A DNA stretch of 64,000 nt from Pseudoalteromonas sp. NBT06-2 (GTDB lineage Bacteria; Pseudomonadota; Gammaproteobacteria; Enterobacterales; Alteromonadaceae): NCBI RefSeq assembly GCF_002276045.1, contig NZ_NQMR01000004.1, positions 92,143 to 156,142 of the forward strand. Direction: 5' to 3'. Of the stretch, positions 8,535 through 18,505 are shown piece by piece. The notes below the pieces were generated by a model. That model made no database searches and was not told where the DNA came from. It saw nothing but the letters and a program-made list of their open reading frames with translations. Both the position numbers and the translations under genes were made by a program. The stretch's first letter is position 1; every line of letters begins with the position of its first letter.

Positions 8535-10883
8535 GTGGCAATCCCCTTTATGAAAAGCTTACAAAGCCGTATTTTTATCTTATTTATATCTTTACTACTG
8601 TGCGTTCAAATGATGTCTTTTTTTTCGACATATCAAGCAAAACAAAAATCAGAAACTGTACAACTCAACAATAAAATAGAAACTGCAAAACAAGTATTTG
8701 AAACTCAATTTGATAACCGGAACTATTATCTAAGTGCATTTGCTGAAACGGCGGCAAAAGACTACGGCTTAAAAACTGTTTTTTCAGAAGATAGAAAAAG
8801 CTTTTTACTCGCTTTAAATAATCATAGAAAAAGAATTAGTGCAGATTTGGCCATAGCAATTAAGCCTGATGGAGAAATATCAGGACAGTTAATTACTTAC
8901 ATGAAGAACAAGCAAATTAAAGTTAAAATTGGTCCCGAACAAGGTCAACAATTCAGTAATTTAGAACTGTTTACGCAAACACAAACTGCTGAACTCTATT
9001 ATTTAGATTCGAAAATATATCAATTAAGCTTAGCACCTTTAAAAAGTGGTAGCAGGGTGATTGGTTGGATCGGTTTTGGTTATATAATCAACCAAGATTT
9101 AGCAAATAAACTCGCAAAGTTAACAGGGGTTAATGTCAGCTTTTTACTAAAAGATCCTGATTTGCCTACGTCAAAAAAAATTATTAATTCAAATAGCATC
9201 AATAAAATCACGTATGAATCCAAATTTATTCACGCTATAAATTCGGGTAAAAATGATAACTACATTATTAGTCATTTTAAGTTAGGTGAAATTGATAAAA
9301 CAAGCCTAACAGCATTGTTGTTTCAGTCGAAAGTATCTGTTCTCAAAAAAATTCATGATGATTGGCAACAATTTTTAATCATATTTATGCTTGAAATTAT
9401 ACTATCACTTTTTGGTGCATATTTAATTTCAGCAAGCATTACTCGTCCGATCAAACAATTAATTCATCAAATAAAATATATTGGCCTAGGAAAGTATGAT
9501 CAAGATATTACAATAAATGCGAGTCAAGAATTAACTCAATTAGCAAATGAATTTAATCAAATGAAAGATGCTGTAGTAGCACGTGAACAATTAATCCGCC
9601 ATCAGGCATATCATGATTCAATTACTAATTTACCGAACCGAAATTATCTCGTTGAGCGTTTATCTAAACTACAAAATAAGCAACAGAACTTTATTATTCT
9701 GCAATTAAATATTAGAAGAATAAAAGAAATTAATGACACTTTAGGGCATCAAGTTGGAGACAAAGTGATTGTAGAATTCTCAAATCGCCTTAAGTTATTT
9801 GATTGTAATGATGAATTATTTCATTTAGGCGCAGATGAATTTGTATTGATCAGTCAAAAACAAGATATAAAAAAAACGATTTCACAATTATCAATTAGCT
9901 TAGATTCTTTGTTTAATCATGAAAATTTAAATTTACATCTGCAATACTCTATTGGAATAGCTAAGTATCCTGAACATAATAGTGAGAATATTGCAGACCT
10001 TTTAAAGAAAACAGATATCGCCTTGCAGTACGCAAAAAAACATAATCGCATTTACCAAATTTATGATCGCCAGTTTGACTTTAATACTTTAGAACGACTG
10101 CATTTAATCAATAGTTTAAAAACGGCGATAGAACAAAGTCAACTTGTCCTACATTATCAACCTAAAGTCTCTTTAGCGTCAATGAAAATTAGCCATGTAG
10201 AAGCACTTGTCCGTTGGGAACACCCAATAAATGGGTTAATTCCTCCAGACTCATTTATTAGTATTGCTGAGCAAACAGGTCAAATGGATGCATTAACTCG
10301 TTGGGTTACAAAAGAAGCAATTAGACAATATTTAGCTTGGCAAAAACGCAATATAAATATAAAGATCGCCATCAATATTTCTGCTGAAAATTTAAAAGAT
10401 AAATCATATAGTGACTATGTTATCGCTTTGAAAAATGATAACAATATAGCCGATAATGAGATAACTTTGGAAGTTACAGAAGATGCAGTTTTATCCGACC
10501 CTGCTAAAGCGACTGAAATTTTAACTTACTTAAAATCTCACGGTTTCAAATTATCAATTGATGATTATGGAACTGGTTATTCTTCTCTGGCTCAATTAAA
10601 GCAACTTCCAGTTCAAGAGCTAAAAATTGATAAATCATTTGTACAACATTTGATGCAAAATACAGATGATCAAATAATTGTTAGATCAACGATTGAGTTA
10701 GCACATAACATGGGATTAAGTGTTGTAGCCGAAGGAATAGAGGATGAAAGAACGCTACTTTGGCTGAAGGAACATCATTGCGAATTAGCACAAGGCTACT
10801 TCATTAGCCGACCTATTCCAGCTAAACTATTCCAAACTTGGTTAAAAGAATGCACATACACTACAGCAAAGGAAGGCAAATGA
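8535..10883 (+). CDS. Membrane GGDEF/EAL protein, probable c-di-GMP phosphodiesterase
   Basis: A 782-aa inner-membrane signalling protein. Order: membrane helix (about 12-30), periplasmic sensor region (about 31-275), second helix (about 280-302), HAMP linker, GGDEF domain (about 360-515) and EAL domain (about 530-770). The GGDEF signature reads GADEF at residues 432-436, so cyclase activity is doubtful. The EAL domain keeps EALVRWEHP (from 556), EVTEDA, DDYGTGYSS, KIDKSFV and AEGIED, as active phosphodiesterases do. It therefore probably degrades c-di-GMP. The GTG start at 8535 has AGAAGGA about 10 bases upstream; an ATG at 8550 is the alternative. Flanked by the cupredoxin and a beta-barrel gene that overlaps its stop, it looks like the centre of a three-gene unit. 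Confidence 0.9.
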   Translation: MAIPFMKSLQSRIFILFISLLLCVQMMSFFSTYQAKQKSETVQLNNKIETAKQVFETQFDNRNYYLSAFAETAAKDYGLKTVFSEDRKSFLLALNNHRKRISADLAIAIKPDGEISGQLITYMKNKQIKVKIGPEQGQQFSNLELFTQTQTAELYYLDSKIYQLSLAPLKSGSRVIGWIGFGYIINQDLANKLAKLTGVNVSFLLKDPDLPTSKKIINSNSINKITYESKFIHAINSGKNDNYIISHFKLGEIDKTSLTALLFQSKVSVLKKIHDDWQQFLIIFMLEIILSLFGAYLISASITRPIKQLIHQIKYIGLGKYDQDITINASQELTQLANEFNQMKDAVVAREQLIRHQAYHDSITNLPNRNYLVERLSKLQNKQQNFIILQLNIRRIKEINDTLGHQVGDKVIVEFSNRLKLFDCNDELFHLGADEFVLISQKQDIKKTISQLSISLDSLFNHENLNLHLQYSIGIAKYPEHNSENIADLLKKTDIALQYAKKHNRIYQIYDRQFDFNTLERLHLINSLKTAIEQSQLVLHYQPKVSLASMKISHVEALVRWEHPINGLIPPDSFISIAEQTGQMDALTRWVTKEAIRQYLAWQKRNINIKIAINISAENLKDKSYSDYVIALKNDNNIADNEITLEVTEDAVLSDPAKATEILTYLKSHGFKLSIDDYGTGYSSLAQLKQLPVQELKIDKSFVQHLMQNTDDQIIVRSTIELAHNMGLSVVAEGIEDERTLLWLKEHHCELAQGYFISRPIPAKLFQTWLKECTYTTAKEGK

Positions 10884-12109
10884 TTAAGTTTATAGTCATA
10901 TCATTTTTACTTATCAGTTCTGATATTTACAGTGCTGAACAATCATTTAAAGGGTTAGTCGATACGCGGGTTGTATCTGTAGAATATGATACTCAAAGTT
11001 ATTTAAGTGGGAACTATGGAAAATTTAATTTTGATTCTGATACCCCATTCACATTAGCACAACTCGGATTGCAATATACTATGAAATGGGAAAATAATCT
11101 ATCATTTCATGCTGTTGGAAATATATATATTGACGGACGAAATAATGGAATAGGATTAACCGAAGCATTTTTATCTTATAGAAACTTGCCAAATCAAAAT
11201 GGATGGCGAATAAAATCAAAAATAGGTGTTTTCTATCCTAAAATTTCCTTCGAAAATATAGCAACTGCTTGGTCAACTCCTTATACATTAACGAGTTCAA
11301 GTTTGAATAATTGGGTGGGTGAAGAATTAAGGCATTCTGGATTTCAATTAACTTTGGATAAACTTGGAAAATTTAATAAATCTCAGCATAATTTTAGTTT
11401 TGACATCAGCCTATTTCAAAACAATGATACAGCAGGTGCTATGTTATCGTGGCATGGATGGACTTTAGGAAATAGGCAAACATTACTAAATGAGAAATTA
11501 GTCGTTCAACCTTTTGCAGCAAGATCAACGACATTAGCTACACAAGCTTCTTATTCAGATCCATTTATTGAACTTGATAACCGTTGGGGCACACATTTAA
11601 CAACAAATTGGCAGTATGATAATTATTTAACTATTTCAGGTGGTATATATAATAACAATGCGGATGCAAGTATTGTAAAATCAGGGCAATATACTTGGGA
11701 TACAAACTTCAAACATGTCGGTATTAAATATAACATCAATCAAAAGATACAACTCATTTCTCAGTATATGACTGGTAATACTTTCATGCAATCTCCTTAT
11801 GGAGATAAAGTAGTAGAAAATGACTTTAATAGTGGCTTTATCATGTTACGATTCCAACAGAATAAGCATCAGTATGCGATCAGAGTAGAAGAATTTGAAG
11901 TAAAAGATTTTGATTCTACTGTAGGAGATAATAACAATGAATATGGTAAAGGCATTACATTAAGTTATAGATATAAACTTAATAAAAGGAGTTTTATTCA
12001 TAGTGAATTTAATTGGCTCAACTCATCAAGGCCTGCACGTTGGTATTTAAAACAAGATGTCAATTTAACAGAGCAGCAATTTCAGTTAGCTTTTAGACAT
12101 TATTTTTAA
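10880..12109 (+). CDS. Outer-membrane beta-barrel (porin-like) protein
   Basis: A 409-aa exported protein. I place the start at the ATG at 10880, which overlaps the preceding TGA (ATGA), has GGAAGG just upstream and opens a proper signal peptide (MIKFIVISFLLISSDIYSA). The mature part alternates polar and aromatic residues in many short strands, has Trp/Tyr girdle residues, and ends in Phe (AFRHYF), the outer-membrane assembly signal. No family was recognised with certainty. Coupling to the c-di-GMP enzyme suggests co-expression; substrate or function is unknown. Confidence 0.75.
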   Translation: MIKFIVISFLLISSDIYSAEQSFKGLVDTRVVSVEYDTQSYLSGNYGKFNFDSDTPFTLAQLGLQYTMKWENNLSFHAVGNIYIDGRNNGIGLTEAFLSYRNLPNQNGWRIKSKIGVFYPKISFENIATAWSTPYTLTSSSLNNWVGEELRHSGFQLTLDKLGKFNKSQHNFSFDISLFQNNDTAGAMLSWHGWTLGNRQTLLNEKLVVQPFAARSTTLATQASYSDPFIELDNRWGTHLTTNWQYDNYLTISGGIYNNNADASIVKSGQYTWDTNFKHVGIKYNINQKIQLISQYMTGNTFMQSPYGDKVVENDFNSGFIMLRFQQNKHQYAIRVEEFEVKDFDSTVGDNNNEYGKGITLSYRYKLNKRSFIHSEFNWLNSSRPARWYLKQDVNLTEQQFQLAFRHYF

Positions 12110-12111
12110 CA

Positions 12112-12138
12112 AAAAAGAAGCCCATTCGGCTCCTTTTA
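12112..12138. terminator. Bidirectional terminator hairpin
   Basis: AAAAAGAAGCC (12112-12122) pairs with GGCTCCTTTTA (12128-12138) across a CATTC loop with one mismatch. It has A-rich and T-rich flanks on both sides and sits in the 50-bp gap between two convergent genes, so it can serve both. Confidence 0.75.
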
Positions 12139-12159
12139 TAAGTTATTGGAAAGTAAGAA

Positions 12160-13554
12160 TTACTCTACAATGTTTGCCACTGTATGTTCAATTGTCAATT
12201 TAAACTCAGCATCATCACAGTTCTCAGTATTACAATCTTTTTCTTCTAAAACGATAATGTAGTTACCGTCTTGGGTGAAAGCTTGCTCTGGTACGGTAAT
12301 TAAACTTCTAAGCTGACCATCATCATCAAAAACTACTTGAATTGTGTAAGTTTCATTATCAATAGCAACTGACTTATGTTGATATTTTGTGATGTTTTTA
12401 GCAAAAGTATTTGTATCTTCAATACTTTCACCTGATTTTGTAAAGAAGACATCAAGTTGACTTAATTCAATACCATTAGAAGAATTAATTAAGTTGATGA
12501 TTTGAATATCATGTGATGTAGAGTTAGGTGATAAATTTTCAGTGATAGATTTCATACTAGGCTGAATTCTGTCATTATCTTGATATACTATAGCAGCAAG
12601 ACTTTCTTCACGATTCAGTGTGATTAGGTATTTCTCTATAACAACTTCTCCCGTCGCTTCGTCAGTCATACTAATAGTATAATCACCTGGAACAAGCTTC
12701 ATATATTCTGAAAAACTGTCAGAAGCAATAGGTGCAGTACTATTATCTAAATTAGTCGCTGTAAATGTTACATTTTCATACTGATTTAACGAGTTATAAA
12801 AATGAATTTGTCCTTGTGCATCTTCATGTTTTAATGCAATTACATTATTGCTGTCTGATACTAAATCGATTGTAATGCTGCCATCAGTAACACCGTAAAC
12901 ATCACGAATAATCGCGATGTAGCTAATGCCATCATATAATGATGTTTCAGTTGAACGGAAGATAACTTCATCTTCACCCGCTTTTGTAATATATAGGCTA
13001 AATTTGCCTTCAGTATAAGTGATAAAATCACTTGCTGATAATTTAGTTGTTGTTGTGACAAAGTCAGCATCAGTAAAATCATCGTCTTCACTGGCCAGAT
13101 ACACATCAAAATTCACATCAGAACCAACAGTATTAATAAATGCTAAACTAAATAACTCATCATCGCTATTTGATTCATCAACATCTTCAATAGAGATTTC
13201 AGTAAATGTAGGTTCTGCAAAGTCACCAGTCATAATTATAAGTTGTTTTTGATCTGAATTAATTTTTACATCTTGTTCAAAAATAGATTTATAGTCACCA
13301 TCATCATTTTGGTATTCATAACTTACTTCGTATGTATCCGATTGGTAGCTATGGCGAGTTGAAACAGCACCAAACTTGGATCCAGTTCTTTGCACATCCT
13401 CTATAAATAAAAATGTTTTTGGGCTGTTATATGAACCATTATATAATTGAATATAACCATTATTGTTTGAATCACTTGAGCTACTACCACAGCCAGTTAA
13501 TGCAAGCCCAATTAATGCTGGTAAAGCGAGTTTTTTTGTTTGGTTTAATTTCAT
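12160..13554 (-). CDS. Surface or periplasmic lipoprotein with DUF4397-like repeats
   Basis: A 464-aa predicted lipoprotein: lipobox ALTGC followed by a Ser/Asn linker (GSSSSDSNNN). The body is acidic and beta-rich, with about three or four repeats that each begin with an aromatic strand such as YIQLYNGS, FSLAFINTVG, GQIHFYNSLN and IQIINLINSS. This resembles DUF4397-type immunoglobulin-like repeats, an assignment I hold loosely. Two Cys in CNTENCDD near the C-terminus may form a disulfide. Function is unknown. It is transcribed alone, convergent with the beta-barrel gene. Confidence 0.65.
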   Translation of the reverse strand: MKLNQTKKLALPALIGLALTGCGSSSSDSNNNGYIQLYNGSYNSPKTFLFIEDVQRTGSKFGAVSTRHSYQSDTYEVSYEYQNDDGDYKSIFEQDVKINSDQKQLIIMTGDFAEPTFTEISIEDVDESNSDDELFSLAFINTVGSDVNFDVYLASEDDDFTDADFVTTTTKLSASDFITYTEGKFSLYITKAGEDEVIFRSTETSLYDGISYIAIIRDVYGVTDGSITIDLVSDSNNVIALKHEDAQGQIHFYNSLNQYENVTFTATNLDNSTAPIASDSFSEYMKLVPGDYTISMTDEATGEVVIEKYLITLNREESLAAIVYQDNDRIQPSMKSITENLSPNSTSHDIQIINLINSSNGIELSQLDVFFTKSGESIEDTNTFAKNITKYQHKSVAIDNETYTIQVVFDDDGQLRSLITVPEQAFTQDGNYIIVLEEKDCNTENCDDAEFKLTIEHTVANIVE

Positions 13555-13753
13555 TGTTTAGATCCGGTTATATATCAATTGGCGACAGGGCAGTATGGCA
13601 CGCAAACATTAAAATAATGACTAACTTTACCAATTATTACCATTGATTACTTTCAATTACAAAAGTAACAAAAATTCACAATTGAAGGATGATTTAAATA
13701 GGATATAAAGTGAAATATTCAGATTAGATACAGCTGAAAATGAAAGTGAATAA

Positions 13754-13769
13754 CCCTAGAATATTAGGG
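13754..13769. terminator. Short hairpin after the threonine/serine exporter gene
   Basis: CCCTAGAATATTAGGG is a near-perfect palindrome 9 bases past the exporter's stop on the minus strand. On the plus strand it is followed by a T/A tract. It is a plausible but weak terminator. Confidence 0.35.
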
Positions 13770-13777
13770 CTATTTTA

Positions 13778-15004
13778 TTAAAGACTTTTCTTTGGAGGTA
13801 ATGCAACGTTAGCAAAAATGAGCCCGGCTATTAAAGACATAAAAATAATGAAAGTTTGCTGACCTATATGATCCGTATGTAAAAAATCTTGGCCTGACAT
13901 CAATGCATTTAATCCTATATAGGTTTTACTGCCTGGTACTAACACTATTAATCCTTGCATTGAAACAATACAGGCCGGTGCGTTTGCAATTCGCGTAAAT
14001 AAATTACTATAGATGCCAACCGCAAATGCACCAACAAAAGCGCCTAAAGTGAAATCTAAATATATGGCTCCTAAGTAGCTTGCACCAAACGCAATAAAAC
14101 CAGCAACAATTGACCAAACCGCATGCTTCGCTTTAGTTTTGAAAATGATAATTAAACTTGTACATAATGCCGCAATTGCAACCCAAGCAGTCCATTTTTC
14201 AAGTGGTACAGGGGCAATAAACTCTGCTTGTCCAAACAATGCAAAACCCAAAGCCATGCCTAAGAAAGCGCCAAAATATAATTTGAATAACAGCATGATA
14301 GCATCCATAATCCTCGCTGTTCCAGAAACTAAATGGCGGGCAGAAAGCTCAGCTAACCCCAGTGTTAATGCCAAACCAGGAATAAAAACAATAATGGCAG
14401 ATAGGATCACCAGCCTAATATTTATGCCAGGATCAATATAAACACTAATAGCACAAGCAAGTAATGCTGATACAACGGCAACAAGCGGCTCTAACATATG
14501 AGCGACACCTTTAGAACGCTCAGACCATAAAACAAAAATATAAACAACTAAACTAATAATTGCAGACCAAAAAGCATCATTCCAGCTCGTGCCCATAAGC
14601 ATTGCAAAAGCACCACCTGACATTGAAAATGCTAAACCAGTAGCAACTTTACTATATGGATTTGGTAAGTCATTAATCTCATCTAATCTACTATCCGCTT
14701 CTTCTAAAGTTCGAGAACCGTTAGAGAGTTCATCAACTAATTCATCAGTACGTGATAATGAGCCTAAATCAAGCTCACCTGGTGTGACGCGGGCAGCATG
14801 TGTATACTCATTTTCATGACCTTCACTCCATATAACAAATGTTAATGCCGTAGGAGTGATGATAAATGAAGATTTCAGTCCTAAAGAGCCAGCTACATTT
14901 AATAAATGCGCTTCTAACCTATAAGCTGGCGTACCATACTTGTGAAGCATTTTTCCAAGTTTTACTATAAACTTTCTTTTCTGAGTAAAAGTCGCGTTAT
15001 TCAA
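13778..15004 (-). CDS. Threonine/serine exporter of the ThrE family
   Basis: A 408-aa inner-membrane protein. The N-terminal 110 residues form the soluble domain of the family (KYGTPAYRLEAHL, then SSFIITPTALTFVIW), and about ten hydrophobic helices follow in two blocks corresponding to the ThrE halves that are separate genes in some bacteria (DUF1212 and DUF3815). Characteristic are GLAFSMSGGAFAMLMG, FIPGLALTLGLAELSARHLVSGTARI and VPGSKTYIGL. Family members export threonine and serine using the proton gradient. The start follows a weak ribosome-binding site. It is transcribed alone, with a spacer of 199 bp upstream. Confidence 0.87.
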   Translation of the reverse strand: MNNATFTQKRKFIVKLGKMLHKYGTPAYRLEAHLLNVAGSLGLKSSFIITPTALTFVIWSEGHENEYTHAARVTPGELDLGSLSRTDELVDELSNGSRTLEEADSRLDEINDLPNPYSKVATGLAFSMSGGAFAMLMGTSWNDAFWSAIISLVVYIFVLWSERSKGVAHMLEPLVAVVSALLACAISVYIDPGINIRLVILSAIIVFIPGLALTLGLAELSARHLVSGTARIMDAIMLLFKLYFGAFLGMALGFALFGQAEFIAPVPLEKWTAWVAIAALCTSLIIIFKTKAKHAVWSIVAGFIAFGASYLGAIYLDFTLGAFVGAFAVGIYSNLFTRIANAPACIVSMQGLIVLVPGSKTYIGLNALMSGQDFLHTDHIGQQTFIIFMSLIAGLIFANVALPPKKSL

Positions 15005-15025
15005 AATTCATTCCACAGATAGTAG

Positions 15026-15145
15026 TGCATAAACTATCGCTAGAATATTTTAATAAAGCGATAGGTTATTAAATTAATTAAAATTATTGGCTTAATTAGT
15101 TTTAAGCATATTTTATTACATAAATTAAGGAATATAGTTTATGCA
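15026..15145. repeat. 12-bp inverted repeat framing a 96-bp AT-rich segment
   Basis: TGCATAAACTAT at 15026-15037 is exactly complementary to ATAGTTTATGCA at 15134-15145. A smaller hairpin (CTATCGCT at 15034-15041 with AGCGATAG at 15057-15064) sits inside. The region is the leader of the exporter gene. It may be a short mobile relic or a regulatory structure, or chance in AT-rich DNA. Confidence 0.3.
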
Positions 15146-15203
15146 ATACTTTTAGGGAATTGTAAATTGAAAATTTAATCTGTCACGCTTTATTTTGTGT
15201 TTT

Positions 15204-16427
15204 CTATCTGTTTTTTGCTTCTATCCATTGTGCCATATATTTTGTACTCGCCATCGTATGATGTTTTAACATCGCTCCTATGAAGTTATTTAACCTATGT
15301 TTGCTTAACTCACTGCTGGTTTGTGTTAATTTATCAATAAATAGCTTTCCTAGTGCTTCTCCATCATATCTGTTTTTAAGTAAAGGAGTTGCGGCATGTT
15401 GTGCTTTATTCCAAGACTGTTCATTCTGATAAAGATGGACAGCTTGTTTCACAAAATCGTTAATATCTTTAGTTATTTCACCGGGCCATTGTTCATTATC
15501 GTACATACCTTCAGCACCTATATCAGTTGTAATATTAGGTGTACCAACTATCATGGCATCTAATAACTTTCCTTTTATTCCTGCCCCAAATCGTAAAGGT
15601 GCTAAACAAATCCTTGCGCTTTGTATTACCTCTAACGCATTATCAGCCCAGCCCTTTATATTAAAGCCCATTTTAGGATTATTTAATGCAGTTGCCTTAG
15701 GAGGTGGATAAGAACCATAAATATATAATTGCGCATCCGGAAGTTGCTTTCTGATCAAAGGCCATAATTTTTGTAAAAATAATACGGCATCCCAATTAGG
15801 CGCGTGACGAAAATTTCCGATTGTCATAAACCCACAACGCTCATTAAATGACTTTGTTTTAGTTGGCAACTGCTTTAAATCAAGCATAAAAGGTAAGTAA
15901 TGCAATATATCGCTTGATATATTAAAGGTATCAGTTAACAACTGCATTTCAAAACTTGATATAATTAAAGAAATATCACATCTTAAAATTGCTGCTATTT
16001 CTCTTTTTGCAATATCGCTATGTAATAAATCAGAGCAAGTCATAGTTCGCTCCTGTTTGTGAGCTTGATGACGTGCATTTCTTAAGCACTGTAAATCTTC
16101 TGTATCTAATATTTTCAATGCATCAGGGCAATATTTATCTATTCGCCAACCAAATTGCTCTTCCATCATAAAACGATCAAACATGACGATGTCAGGAGAT
16201 AATATTTGAATATATTCATCAAAACTTGAACAGTTAAGTGTAATTTCTTTACTTGTCATCCCTTCGCTATCTAAATCTATCATATGTTCTGTTTTTTGAG
16301 CCGGTGTTGCAAACTCGACCTGCCAACCTTGCTTCTTGAATAATCGTAATATTGATAGCATATGACTACCAGCAGCTGATGAATTAGGCTCGGGCCAAAC
16401 ATAACCGATAACAAGTATTTTTTTCAT
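15204..16427 (-). CDS. Glycosyltransferase, GT4 (GT-B fold) type
   Basis: A 407-aa cytoplasmic glycosyltransferase. The N-terminal Rossmann domain begins MKKILVIGYVWPEPNSSAAG, the donor-binding half has MTIGNFRHAPN, LYIYGSYPPP and the EX7E-type region ICLAPLRFGAGIKGKLLDAM followed by GTPNITTDIGAEGM. These are family 4 retaining enzyme features. It probably adds a sugar to a surface polysaccharide or glycolipid, but it stands alone without other polysaccharide genes, so the acceptor is unknown. Confidence 0.82.
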   Translation of the reverse strand: MKKILVIGYVWPEPNSSAAGSHMLSILRLFKKQGWQVEFATPAQKTEHMIDLDSEGMTSKEITLNCSSFDEYIQILSPDIVMFDRFMMEEQFGWRIDKYCPDALKILDTEDLQCLRNARHQAHKQERTMTCSDLLHSDIAKREIAAILRCDISLIISSFEMQLLTDTFNISSDILHYLPFMLDLKQLPTKTKSFNERCGFMTIGNFRHAPNWDAVLFLQKLWPLIRKQLPDAQLYIYGSYPPPKATALNNPKMGFNIKGWADNALEVIQSARICLAPLRFGAGIKGKLLDAMIVGTPNITTDIGAEGMYDNEQWPGEITKDINDFVKQAVHLYQNEQSWNKAQHAATPLLKNRYDGEALGKLFIDKLTQTSSELSKHRLNNFIGAMLKHHTMASTKYMAQWIEAKNR

Positions 16428-16575
16428 TTTTGAGTTCTTCTTACGAGAAAATATGGAAACTTTATATGTTTTTAAAATCGTGAAACTAATGCCTGATAAT
16501 TAAAGGTATTATAAATAAAGGATGATAGCAGATAAATTAGATCACCAATTCATCCCTATTAAGCGTAGGGCATTC

Positions 16576-16941
16576 TTATTTCTCTATTTTAGAATTAGCA
16601 TTTTTTATTTGGCAAAAATGTATCCTGCATTTTAGAGATTCAATAGCAATTTGGCTAATAATTAAATTCATTAATATTAATATCGCTAAGCCTAACTGAA
16701 TAGGACCATGGTTAATTCCAAGTTCAGAATCATAAATCGCGAGACCAAATAATAAAAATAAAATAACCAAAAAAACTTTTAGCAGTTGATTTGTATAAAA
16801 GGTTAAAACACCTTCTTTTTTGATATCTTTTTTAATAAAAACAGAACAAAAATATGGGATAACTTTTACTTTAAATCCAGATTGCTTTTCTACAAAGTGC
16901 TCATTCATCAATGTTAATTGATCACGTAATGCATCAATCAC
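16576..16941 (-). CDS. Small membrane protein of unknown function
   Basis: A 121-aa protein from a GTG start at 16941 with an AGGT about 8 bases upstream; a Met at codon 12 is an alternative start. Two hydrophobic helices are clear (about 54-67, FLVILFLLFGLAIY, and 79-98, IQLGLAILILMNLIISQIAI). The N-terminus is soluble and basic. I do not recognise a family. It follows the M48 protease gene by 78 bp on the same strand and could be the last member of the large cluster, though there is nothing specific to tie it in. Confidence 0.55.
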   Translation of the reverse strand: MIDALRDQLTLMNEHFVEKQSGFKVKVIPYFCSVFIKKDIKKEGVLTFYTNQLLKVFLVILFLLFGLAIYDSELGINHGPIQLGLAILILMNLIISQIAIESLKCRIHFCQIKNANSKIEK

Positions 16942-17019
16942 TAAAATACCTATCTAGTTAACTTTTTGATTGAGAAGTGTAATCAAATACATTTAAAAAT
17001 GCACTCACTAACTGAGGTC

Positions 17020-18489
17020 TCACTTTATTATTTTTATCCATTGTCCAGGTAAAGGCTCCCCTCGCGGATATTGACCATTAATCAACCTCAGTTGCTGTTC
17101 CCCATAAAGTCCGATCTTTAATTGTTTTGCCAGTAGTGAAAATTTAGTTTGGTCATTGGCTTTGACATAATGAATGACTTTAGATTTTTTATTGGTATTT
17201 TGCACTCTGTGAGGTTTAAAGCTATGAATACTTTTCAAAAATAAACTATCATAATCTACTTTTGGATCTGGGTTATTCACTTGTGAAATAATTGTATAAG
17301 CTCGTCCACCTTGAAAAATCGTTGCGACCCTTTGATCATTATCGCCATTAATACCTTCAATAATACCTGTATGTCCAACTAATCCATTTTGTTTAAAATC
17401 TTCTGAACGTTTTAAAATAATCACTTTAGTTTGGTTTCTTAAATGCTTCCCTGGAGATATACCTTTTAACCTCTTAGAAACACGTAATTGAATTTTTGCT
17501 GATTTGTTTTCAGGCTCAATTATGATTGATTTTCGTGTATTTTTAACTTTCCAATCCATGGGGAATAACAGTGAAAAACCTAATTTCTCATGAATATATC
17601 TATTTTTTTCTACCGGTTGTTTTTTCAAAAGGGCACTATAATTAACACCATAGATCATGCCTTCCGTTTTTTCTCTATATACCTGTTCATTAATATTTTT
17701 GTTATCACTCGATTGAAGTGAGCCAGCTTTAGAAATGACTTCTTTTAATCGAATATCGTTTCTTGGGTGAGTAGCAAATACACCATGATAACTTTTAGTT
17801 TTTTTTCCTTCTTCTTTAGCTCTGTAGCGGGCAAATTTTTCTTGGTCTTTAAGCACCCCAATTGTTTCAACCATAGCATGAGGATCATAACCGCTACTAA
17901 GTAAATAATCCGCACCTAAACCATCGGCTTCTAATTCCATTTCTCTACCATAGCCTTTTACAGCTGCGGTACCCAATAAATTAGTCACATCACCAATAGC
18001 TGCACTGCCAGTAGTAAATATAGATAAAACAGATAATACACTTGCACCTTTTCTGGCAGAGTCTTGTCTAACAACATGCCTGGCTGTTACATGTCCAACT
18101 TCATGTGCCAATACCGCCGCTAGTTGAGCTTCAGAATGAAGATAACTTAATAAGCCACGATTGATATATATGTAACCTCCGGGTAAGGCAAAGGCATTGA
18201 TATCTGGGGCATCTATTATTGTAAAATGGTATTCAATATCGGTCCTATGACTATTTTTTACAATCTTTTGACCTATGCTATTTACATATTCAGTGAGTTT
18301 TTTATCCTGATAAATAGGCATAGATTTTATTAATTTTTCATGCATTTCTTTACCCATTGCAATTTCAGAACTTTCAGACATCAAAACAATATCAGGAGTC
18401 CCTGTAGCAGGGTTAATTGAACAGCCTAGATTTAAAAAAAACAAAGATATGAGAATAAACTTGATAATAAGCATAGGTGTTAATTTCAT
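17020..18489 (-). CDS. M48 family metalloprotease lipoprotein
   Basis: A 489-aa predicted lipoprotein (lipobox LNLGC, Cys23). The zinc site HEVGH is at 129-133, followed by TARHVV, and the third ligand lies in the EMELEADGLGADYL stretch near 183-196. This is the BepA/YfgC type M48 domain, proteases that in E. coli act on outer-membrane protein assembly in the periplasm. The C-terminal half (about 300-489) is a separate module ending in a segment like those that follow M48 domains in related proteins. It is the last gene of the unusual 13-gene cluster, 16 bases after a lipoprotein gene. It may mature or quality-control cluster components; this is inference. Confidence 0.87.
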   Translation of the reverse strand: MKLTPMLIIKFILISLFFLNLGCSINPATGTPDIVLMSESSEIAMGKEMHEKLIKSMPIYQDKKLTEYVNSIGQKIVKNSHRTDIEYHFTIIDAPDINAFALPGGYIYINRGLLSYLHSEAQLAAVLAHEVGHVTARHVVRQDSARKGASVLSVLSIFTTGSAAIGDVTNLLGTAAVKGYGREMELEADGLGADYLLSSGYDPHAMVETIGVLKDQEKFARYRAKEEGKKTKSYHGVFATHPRNDIRLKEVISKAGSLQSSDNKNINEQVYREKTEGMIYGVNYSALLKKQPVEKNRYIHEKLGFSLLFPMDWKVKNTRKSIIIEPENKSAKIQLRVSKRLKGISPGKHLRNQTKVIILKRSEDFKQNGLVGHTGIIEGINGDNDQRVATIFQGGRAYTIISQVNNPDPKVDYDSLFLKSIHSFKPHRVQNTNKKSKVIHYVKANDQTKFSLLAKQLKIGLYGEQQLRLINGQYPRGEPLPGQWIKIIK

Positions 18490-18505
18490 ATTATTTCCTC
18501 TGGGG

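Noticed and set aside
10838..10879. Earlier ATG for the beta-barrel gene
   Set aside because: It would overlap the EAL gene by 46 bases and bury the signal peptide; the ATG at 10880 has a good ribosome-binding site.
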